Source: Thiohalobacter sp.
GTDB lineage: Bacteria > Pseudomonadota > Gammaproteobacteria > DSM-19610
DNA length: 11,320 nt
Direction of reading: 5' to 3'
Assembly: GCA_027080445.1 (NCBI GenBank)
Contig: JALWRY010000291.1
Span: 1 to 11,320 of the forward strand
The notes under the pieces were generated by a model that had not been told where the DNA came from, made no database searches, and saw only the letters and a program-made list of their open reading frames with translations. Each line of letters starts with the position of its first letter. Position 1 is the first letter of the stretch. The translations under genes and the position numbers were made by a program. This document shows, piece after piece, positions 6,218 through 11,320 of the stretch.

Positions 6218-7255
6218 ATGGTCGGAATCAGAAAACGAGGTGAGGAAATCCGGCAGTTTATCCTCGATAACGCCAGCCATCACCCGAAGGATGTCGTGAA
6301 ACTGACGGCCAGTAATTTTGGTATATCCCGTCAGGCCGTCAACAAGCACATAAAACGCCTGCTTGAGCAGAAAGCCTTGCTGGCGCGTGGTACGACGCGT
6401 AATCGTCATTACCTTCTACACCCCCTGGTTCAATGGGAGCAGATTTACCCTCTCGATGGAAATCTGGAAGAAGACAGGATCTGGCACAATGATATTGCGC
6501 CACTGCTTGGTGAATTGCCGGGTAATGTAAAAGATATCTGGCACTACGGATTCACAGAGATCCTTAATAACGCTATCGACCATTCTCTTGGACAACACGT
6601 GCTCGTACAAGTGAAGAAGACCGCATCGAATGCTGAAGTTGTTGTTTACGATAATGGAGAAGGTATTTTCAGGAAGATACAACGTGAATTGAATTTATAC
6701 GATGAGAGGCATTCAGTTCTCGAATTGGCGAAAGGAAAGTTAACGACAGACCCGGATAATCATACCGGTGAGGGCATCTTTTTTAGTTCAAGGATGTTCG
6801 ATGATTTCAGAATTCTCTCGGGCAATGTGTACTTTTCACATACGCATGACAAGGTGGAAGACTGGATTGTCGAAAATCAGCGTTATCAAAGTGGGACAGG
6901 CGTATTCATGACGCTGAACAATAATGCAGACAGAACACCGAAACAGATATTTGACAGCTTTACTTCGGGTGAAGACTATGGCTTCACGAAAACCGTGGTT
7001 CCGGTTCGGCTTGCCCAGTATGGTGATGAAAAACTTGTCTCGAGGTCACAGGCTAAACGGCTACTCGACAGGGTGGACAAGTTTAGAACGGTGATATTCG
7101 ATTTTGATGAAGTGGATTCCATTGGTCAGGCATTTGCTGATGAGGTTTTTCGTGTATTTCAACGGAGGCATCCTGATATCGAGTTGATATACATTAATAC
7201 CAGTAAGCCCGTCAAAGAAATGATAAGCCGGGCGGTTAATCGCATTGAGTCCTGA
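6218..7255 (+). CDS. HTH-HATPase-DUF4325 (STAS-like) fusion regulator
   Basis: The 345-residue protein has three recognisable parts. Residues about 4-67 form a winged helix-turn-helix (FGISRQAVNKHIKRLLEQ, then a basic wing). Residues about 100-235 are a GHKL/HATPase domain with N-box FTEILNNAIDHS (E114, N118, H122), G1 box DNGEGI (145-150) and G2 box TGEGIFFSS (183-191). Residues about 255-340 fit the STAS-like DUF4325 domain (FDFDEVDSIGQAFADEVFR, then NTSKPVKEMI). There is no phosphoacceptor-histidine (HisKA) domain, no sensor and no membrane segment, so it is not a classical sensor kinase; the ATPase resembles the anti-sigma kinase (RsbW/SpoIIAB) type. I infer a cytosolic regulator combining DNA binding, an ATP switch and a STAS-like partner. 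Its GC is lower than its neighbours', and it stands alone, with its stop 4 nt from the convergent lpxL stop. The target is unknown. Confidence 0.85.
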   Translation: MVGIRKRGEEIRQFILDNASHHPKDVVKLTASNFGISRQAVNKHIKRLLEQKALLARGTTRNRHYLLHPLVQWEQIYPLDGNLEEDRIWHNDIAPLLGELPGNVKDIWHYGFTEILNNAIDHSLGQHVLVQVKKTASNAEVVVYDNGEGIFRKIQRELNLYDERHSVLELAKGKLTTDPDNHTGEGIFFSSRMFDDFRILSGNVYFSHTHDKVEDWIVENQRYQSGTGVFMTLNNNADRTPKQIFDSFTSGEDYGFTKTVVPVRLAQYGDEKLVSRSQAKRLLDRVDKFRTVIFDFDEVDSIGQAFADEVFRVFQRRHPDIELIYINTSKPVKEMISRAVNRIES

Positions 7256-7259
7256 TGCT

Positions 7260-8192
7260 TCATGCATAAGGGTAAGCCTCACCCTCGGGCCGCGTCTTGA
7301 ATCGGCGGTGTACCCACAGATACTGCTCGGGCATTTCCCGTATTACAGCTTCCAGTAGCGCATTCAGGCGCGTTGCGTCCTGTACCGGGTCATCCGATGG
7401 AAAATCCTCAAGAGCCGGATACAGCGTAAGCTGGTAGCCACTACCGTCTGCAAGCCGACAAGGATAGAAGGGTACCACGGCGGCCCCGCTGAGTTTTGCA
7501 ATGCGTGAAGGGGTGCCGAGTGTCGACGCCTGCACGCCGAAGAAAGGCGCGAACACAGACTGACTGCCACCGTGGTTCTGGTCGGGCGCATACCACACCG
7601 GCATGCCGTTTTTCAGACTGGCAAGCAGGCCGCGCATATCGTCACGGGCAATGGCCTTGTCAAAACGGCGTTCGCGCGATCGGCGCATGACGGTTTCAAA
7701 CAACGGGTTTTTGTGCTGACGGTAGAGCACATGAAACGGCGCGTGCAGGGCAAGCAGTCGACCGCCCAGTTCCAGGGTTGTGAAATGCGCACTGAGCAGG
7801 ATCACACCTTTACCACGCGCCTGCGCGGCTTCCAGGTGTTCCAGGCCGTTGATGCGGGTAATACCGCGCAGGGTTTTCTCGTTGCCCCACCAGCACAGGG
7901 CGGTTTCGATAATGCCGCAACCCAGTGACTCGAAGTGCGCTTTCAGCAGGGCCGCGCGTTGTGGCGGGGTTTGTTCAGGGAAACACAGCGCCAGGTTGAC
8001 CTCGGCGATATGCCGCCGTTGCTTTGCCAATTGCAGGGCCAGTCGGCCCATCAGCCGGCCAATACGCATCTGCCAGCGCCAGGGCAGGAGAATGATACTC
8101 CGCAGTACACCGAACATCAGCCAGGTCGGCCAGAAGCGTGGCATCAGAAAGCGGGCAGAGACGCTGGCGGGTGGTGTGGACACGCGCGCCAT
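7260..8192 (-). CDS. lpxL: Lipid A biosynthesis lauroyl/acyl acyltransferase (LpxL/HtrB family)
   Basis: This inner-membrane acyltransferase adds a secondary acyl chain from acyl-ACP to Kdo2-lipid IVA. The 310 residues match the LpxL/LpxM family length (about 306-323). An N-terminal hydrophobic helix (about residues 22-37) anchors it. The catalytic HX4E motif is AHFTTLE (H136, E141). Family blocks follow: YRQHKNPLFE, VWYAPDQNHGG, FAPFFGVQASTLGTPSRIAKLSGA, and close to the end EQYLWVHRRFKTRPEGE, which is nearly identical to the E. coli LpxL tail as I remember it. The ATG at 8192 lies 33 nt from the divergent waaA start; no strong Shine-Dalgarno is visible. The gene converges on the HTH-HATPase gene with a 4-nt gap. 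The family is certain; LpxL rather than LpxM or LpxP, and chain length, are less sure. Confidence 0.93.
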   Translation of the reverse strand: MARVSTPPASVSARFLMPRFWPTWLMFGVLRSIILLPWRWQMRIGRLMGRLALQLAKQRRHIAEVNLALCFPEQTPPQRAALLKAHFESLGCGIIETALCWWGNEKTLRGITRINGLEHLEAAQARGKGVILLSAHFTTLELGGRLLALHAPFHVLYRQHKNPLFETVMRRSRERRFDKAIARDDMRGLLASLKNGMPVWYAPDQNHGGSQSVFAPFFGVQASTLGTPSRIAKLSGAAVVPFYPCRLADGSGYQLTLYPALEDFPSDDPVQDATRLNALLEAVIREMPEQYLWVHRRFKTRPEGEAYPYA

Positions 8193-8219
8193 TGTAACAA
8201 AGCCGCTGGCTGTTATGAT
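8192..8219 (+). promoter_or_regulatory. Possible sigma-70 promoter for waaA giving a near-leaderless transcript
   Basis: In the narrow gap between divergent lpxL and waaA, TTGTAA (8192-8197, 4/6 to the -35 consensus) and TATGAT (8214-8219, 5/6 to the -10 consensus) are 16 nt apart. A start site about 7 nt downstream would fall at or next to the waaA GTG (8226). No Shine-Dalgarno precedes that GTG, which fits a leaderless or near-leaderless message. This is a pattern match only. Confidence 0.3.
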
Positions 8220-8225
8220 CGCAGC

Positions 8226-9554
8226 GTGATACGTGTTTATACTTTGTTGTTGTACCTTGCGCTGCCGCTGGCATTCTTGCGGCTATGGTGGCGGGGATTC
8301 CGCCTGCCCGGCTACCGTCGCTACTGGCGCGAGCGTCTGGGCGTTGTAAACGGGTTTGACGACACCTCCCCGGCGATCTGGCTGCACGCGGTATCGGTCG
8401 GTGAAGTGCGCGCGGCCGCGCCACTGGTAAATGCCTTGTTGCAACGCTACCCGCAATCCCCCCTGTTGCTTACCACCACGACGCCCACCGGGCGCGATAC
8501 CGCCATGCAATTATTCGGTCAGCGGGTGCGCTACGCCTATCTGCCCTGGGACCTGCCGTTTGCGGTGAAGCGTTTTTTGTCCTCGGTCAGGCCGGGGAAA
8601 GCCATTGTGATGGAAACCGAGCTGTGGCCGAATCTGTTTCATCAGTTGAAGCAAGGGGGCATCCCGCTGTACCTGGTGAATGCAAGGCTTTCCGATGCTT
8701 CGCTGCAGGGCTATCGTCGTATACGGCCGCTGACACGCAGCACGCTGGCGTGCGTGACGGGCATTGCCGCACAGAGTGACATAGCGATGAAACGATTTAT
8801 CTTGCTGGGTGCGGCGCCGGACGCGTTACACCATGCCGGGAACCTGAAATATGAAGCCGGCTTGCCCGAAGACTTCGAGCGTTACGTCGGGAGTTTGCAA
8901 CGCAGTTTCGGGCAGCGCGAAGCGATGTGGGTGGCCGGCAGTACGCACCCGGGTGAGGAGCCTGTGGTGCTGGCCGTACATCAGCACTTGCTGCGGGAGA
9001 ACCCGGATTGCCTGTTATGGCTGGTGCCGCGCCACCCGGAACGGGCTGCCGAACTGGTGCTGTTGAGTGAACAGGCCGGTATGCGCGTCGTGTTGTATTC
9101 GGAGTTTTTACGCGAAGGAGAAGGGCTGGTGACTTGCCCGAACCCGGACCGGCTGCAGCTTATCGTCGTCGATGTGCTGGGTGTACTGGTCTACCTCTAT
9201 GGACTGGCGCCGGTGGCGTTCCTTGGCGGTAGCCTGGCGCCGCACGGCGGACACAACCCGCTGGAAGCCCTGCAGGCCGGTTGCGCGGTAGTGAGCGGGG
9301 CGCATGTTGATAACTTTGCGGAAGTCTATCAGCAACTGGATAGCGCCGGGGCCGTGACCTGTGCCGACGATGAAGACTCACTGGCAAAAGCCTTAGCGAC
9401 GCTGCTTGGTGACGGCGCATTGCGCCAGCAACAGCTTGCTGCGGGGGAGCAGGTGCTGAAAAGGAATCGTGGTGCGCTCGCGCGAGTGCTGGCGATGCTT
9501 GCCCCCTCCGTCATTGCGAGGCGCGGAGCGCCGTGGCAACCTCCGTCCGGATAG
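8226..9554 (+). CDS. waaA: 3-deoxy-D-manno-octulosonic acid (Kdo) transferase
   Basis: WaaA (KdtA) transfers Kdo from CMP-Kdo onto lipid IVA at the cytoplasmic face of the inner membrane, before the LpxL step. The predicted protein has 442 residues (E. coli about 425). An N-terminal hydrophobic anchor (residues 5-20) is followed by a GT30 acceptor domain with WLHAVSVGEVRAA (E60 the likely catalytic base), TTTTPTGRDTA and ETELWPNLF. The donor domain contains AGSTHPGEE, VPRHPERA and FLGGSLAPHGGHNPLEAL. The GTG at 8226 aligns with known WaaA N-termini; the frame remains open upstream to 7935, but that part overlaps lpxL antisense. The last 15 or so codons (from about 9507) and the TAG stop lie inside the dispersed repeat at 9508-9644, so the C-terminal tail is not native family sequence. 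The catalytic core is complete. Confidence 0.95.
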   Translation: MIRVYTLLLYLALPLAFLRLWWRGFRLPGYRRYWRERLGVVNGFDDTSPAIWLHAVSVGEVRAAAPLVNALLQRYPQSPLLLTTTTPTGRDTAMQLFGQRVRYAYLPWDLPFAVKRFLSSVRPGKAIVMETELWPNLFHQLKQGGIPLYLVNARLSDASLQGYRRIRPLTRSTLACVTGIAAQSDIAMKRFILLGAAPDALHHAGNLKYEAGLPEDFERYVGSLQRSFGQREAMWVAGSTHPGEEPVVLAVHQHLLRENPDCLLWLVPRHPERAAELVLLSEQAGMRVVLYSEFLREGEGLVTCPNPDRLQLIVVDVLGVLVYLYGLAPVAFLGGSLAPHGGHNPLEALQAGCAVVSGAHVDNFAEVYQQLDSAGAVTCADDEDSLAKALATLLGDGALRQQQLAAGEQVLKRNRGALARVLAMLAPSVIARRGAPWQPPSG

Positions 9555-9644
9555 TGCCCGACTCGAAGAGATTGCCGCGCTTCGCTCGCGCCCTGAAGGA
9601 TGGCGAAGACATCCTGAGGAAGTACTCCTGGGGTGCAATGACGG
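9508..9644. repeat. REP/MITE-like repeat with 10-bp terminal inverted repeats
   Basis: The 137-bp element is bounded by perfect 10-bp inverted repeats, CCGTCATTGC (9508-9517) and GCAATGACGG (9635-9644). Inside are a hairpin GGCGC-GGA-GCGCC (9520-9532), a second inverted pair GGCAACCTC (9535-9543) with GAGATTGCC (9568-9576; 8 of 9 pair), and a third, AGGAT (9597-9601) with ATCCT (9611-9615). The outline (GTCATTGCGAG, then GGCAA-CTC, then its mirror) matches a palindromic repeat found dispersed in many bacterial genomes. It covers the waaA 3' end and stops one base before the hemerythrin stop codon, so it lies between convergent genes and could fold into a transcript barrier on either strand. 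No second copy is visible in this window. Confidence 0.75.
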
Positions 9645-9645
9645 G

Positions 9646-10182
9646 TTAGTCAGCGGGTCCCTGGTGTGACACTCCGCGTCGTTTTGCCATGGCGCGGCCA
9701 ATGTCTTCCAGCTGGCGTGCGCTGAGGCTGTGCTGGGCCAGAAACAGCAGTTCGCGGTTTTCCGTGTCGATGTGTTCGCGGTACGCGTGACAGAACTGTG
9801 CAACGTGATCGGGGAAATCGGGATTTTCCGGTAGCGTCGTGGTCTGTTTCAGATCAGCCGCGAGTTGCTGCCAAAGCGCATCCAGTTGTTGGTGGTCCTG
9901 TTTCAGCTTGTAGATAATTTCCGCCAGTTTCAGCGACTGCCCGTTCAGCAGTGGGAACAGGTCCTGTTCCTCGTCCTGGTGGTGTTGTACCGCACTGGTC
10001 GTAAAGTAGCGGGTGATCCGGGTGATGGCCGAGCGCGCCTCGTCGTCAAGGCCCTTGTCGCGCAGGTGCGGCACGAGTTTTTCCAGGGTGTCGCAGTTGG
10101 CCAGCATGCGTTCGTGACAGGCGCGCAACAGGCCCAGCGGGTCAGTAAAATCCGGGATATCAGGAGTGAGAGTGTCGTTCAT
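9646..10182 (-). CDS. Hemerythrin HHE-domain protein
   Basis: The 178-residue protein contains a four-helix hemerythrin-like domain with putative di-iron ligands: H23 (RACHERM), H67 with E71 (QHHQDEEQDLFP), H97 (KQDHQQL), and H137 with E141 (REHIDTENRELL). Such proteins bind O2 or sense oxygen, NO or iron. This one has no signal peptide or transmembrane helix and is presumably cytosolic. Its ATG overlaps the tolC TGA stop (ATGA at 10182-10179), so it is probably translated by ribosomes finishing tolC; upstream Shine-Dalgarno similarity is weak. The stop at 9646-9648 abuts the repeat at 9508-9644. The domain call is confident; the physiological role and any link to TolC are unknown. Confidence 0.92.
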   Translation of the reverse strand: MNDTLTPDIPDFTDPLGLLRACHERMLANCDTLEKLVPHLRDKGLDDEARSAITRITRYFTTSAVQHHQDEEQDLFPLLNGQSLKLAEIIYKLKQDHQQLDALWQQLAADLKQTTTLPENPDFPDHVAQFCHAYREHIDTENRELLFLAQHSLSARQLEDIGRAMAKRRGVSHQGPAD

Positions 10183-11320
10183 GGTTTGCCTGTGGATGCC
10201 AGTGCGCGATTGACTTCAACCATATCTTCGCGTGACAGGATGCCGGCCGCCTGTTTCAGGCGCAGTTGGTCGACCACATACTGTGACCGTGCGCGCGCGT
10301 AGTTGAGCTTCGCCTTGAAGTATTCCCGTTGGGCATTCAGTACATCGACGATGGTGCGGGTGCCAACTTCAAAACCGGCCTGTTCCGCTTCCTGCGCGAC
10401 ACGGGTTGAATCCAGTGCGGCATCCAGTGCGCGAACCTGGGCGATGTCGGTACGGATACCCCGCCAGGCATTGCGCGTGTCCAGCTCGGCGGTGCGTACG
10501 GCCTGTTGCAGGCGTTGGGTGGCTTCCTCGAAACGGCGGCGCGCCTGGCGGGTGCGTGAGTTTACGATGCCACCCTGGTAGAGCGGAATATTAAGCTGCA
10601 GGCCGATCTGGTTGTCCAGGCGTGTAAACGGTACGATACCGCCGAAGTTGAGGTCCTGGTAGGTGCTGCGGGCATCGATGTCCAGCGTTGGCAGGTGGCC
10701 GGCGCGCTGGCGGCGCATTTCCTGGCGTGCCGCTTCGCTGCTTGCCTGCGCGGAAAGCACTTTCAGGTTCTGTTGCTTCGCTTGGTCGATCCAGTGTTCG
10801 GGGGAATCCGGTTCGGGACGCGCGAGTTTCAGGTCGGTGCGTAACGGGCTGATGTTGTCGAAGGACTTGCCGGCCAGTTCACTGAGTGCATCGCGGGCGC
10901 CTTCGAGGTCGCTGACAGCACGAATTTCCTGGCTGACAGCCGTATCGTAACGGGCCTGTGCGGCCTTCACATCAGTAATCGCGATCAGGCCGACATCGAA
11001 GCGCTGTTTAGCCTGGTCCAGCTGGCGACCGATAGCGCTTTTTTCCGATTCCGCAAATTCCAGGTTGTGCTGTGCATCGAGGACGGCGAAGTAACGTTCC
11101 GCCGTATCGATCATCAGGGTTTGCTGTGCGTCGGCATAATCCGCTTCCGCACCGGCAATGGTGCTGTCGGCCTGCTTGAGGGCAATCCAGCTGTCGTAGT
11201 GAAACAGTGGCTGGACCAGGTTGATGCTGGCCAGTCTGTCCGTGCTGAAGGTGGCGTCCTGGGTGGGATGGAAGCTTTTAAACCGTTTGCGGGTCACAGA
11301 ACCGCTTGCGTTCAGGGTAG
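10179..11320 (-). CDS. tolC: TolC family outer membrane channel protein (5' end outside window)
   Basis: About 380 C-terminal codons are visible. The frame is open to the window edge, so the signal peptide and first beta strands are missing, and the GTG at 11297 is internal. TolC trimers form an outer-membrane beta barrel and periplasmic helical tunnel used by tripartite drug-efflux pumps and type I secretion. The pattern follows E. coli TolC closely: a repeat-1 coiled coil with GRQLDQAKQRFDVGLIAITD, a central HLPTLDIDARSTYQD segment, IPLYQGGIVNSRTRQA, and the repeat-2 motif EVGTRTIVDVLNAQREYF followed by a helix ending in LKQAAGILSREDMVEVN. It lacks the long disordered C-terminal tail of the E. 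coli protein. Its stop overlaps the hemerythrin start. No pump or adaptor genes are visible nearby. Confidence 0.94.
   Translation of the reverse strand, partial: TLNASGSVTRKRFKSFHPTQDATFSTDRLASINLVQPLFHYDSWIALKQADSTIAGAEADYADAQQTLMIDTAERYFAVLDAQHNLEFAESEKSAIGRQLDQAKQRFDVGLIAITDVKAAQARYDTAVSQEIRAVSDLEGARDALSELAGKSFDNISPLRTDLKLARPEPDSPEHWIDQAKQQNLKVLSAQASSEAARQEMRRQRAGHLPTLDIDARSTYQDLNFGGIVPFTRLDNQIGLQLNIPLYQGGIVNSRTRQARRRFEEATQRLQQAVRTAELDTRNAWRGIRTDIAQVRALDAALDSTRVAQEAEQAGFEVGTRTIVDVLNAQREYFKAKLNYARARSQYVVDQLRLKQAAGILSREDMVEVNRALASTGKP

Noticed and set aside
6218..7255. Reading the HATPase protein as a two-component histidine kinase
   Set aside because: There is no H-box/dimerisation domain, sensor or membrane segment, and no response regulator nearby; HTH and DUF4325 domains flank the ATPase.
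7935..8225. Open frame extending waaA upstream by 97 codons
   Set aside because: It runs antisense through the lpxL 5' end and its translation does not resemble the WaaA N-terminus; the hydrophobic anchor starts at the GTG at 8226.
9508..9644. Insertion sequence or CRISPR unit at the waaA 3' end
   Set aside because: The element encodes no transposase and is a single short palindromic unit without regular spacers. No target-site duplication is evident.

Overview
The window looks like a chromosomal segment of a Gram-negative gammaproteobacterium. The evidence is GC-rich coding sequence throughout, genes for LPS assembly (a LpxL-type acyltransferase, WaaA/KdtA, TolC), and the order glnE-ilvE followed by surface-glycan genes, which resembles the glnE-ilvE-waa region of Pseudomonas and relatives. 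I cannot name the genus. No rRNA, tRNA, CRISPR array, integrase or insertion sequence is visible, and no gene-free stretch exceeds 300 bases.

Layout. (1) Positions 1-6114, all + strand, form a tightly packed run: the 3' end of glnE, ilvE, a 73-residue zf-CHCC zinc-finger protein, an ELM1-family putative glycosyltransferase, a GT-B glycosyltransferase, a NodB-type polysaccharide deacetylase, and a second, divergent ELM1-family protein. From ilvE onward the genes are 4-16 nt apart or overlap by 4-19 nt, so they are probably one operon. The last four look like a surface-glycan or LPS-core mini-cluster. (2) Positions 6115-7255 are different in character: an AT-richer leader with TTGACA-containing 21-bp direct repeats, then one gene encoding a fusion of winged-HTH, HATPase (GHKL) and STAS-like DUF4325 domains. 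It ends 4 nt from the convergent lpxL gene. (3) Positions 7260-9554 hold divergent lpxL (-) and waaA (+), two enzymes of the Kdo2-lipid A pathway, separated by 33 nt. (4) Positions 9508-9644 are a REP/MITE-like repeat with perfect 10-bp terminal inverted repeats. It supplies the last codons and the stop of waaA and lies between waaA and the converging genes. (5) Positions 9646-11320, - strand, hold tolC (its 5' end lies outside the window) followed by a translationally coupled hemerythrin-domain gene.

Taken together, this is an envelope-biogenesis neighbourhood (lipid A acylation, Kdo transfer, core or surface glycan synthesis and modification, an outer-membrane export channel) attached to nitrogen and amino-acid housekeeping genes. 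The least explained part is the HTH-HATPase-DUF4325 gene with its upstream repeats. It looks like a one-protein regulatory switch set into the locus. Next are the paired ELM1-family genes and the repeat that has become the end of waaA.
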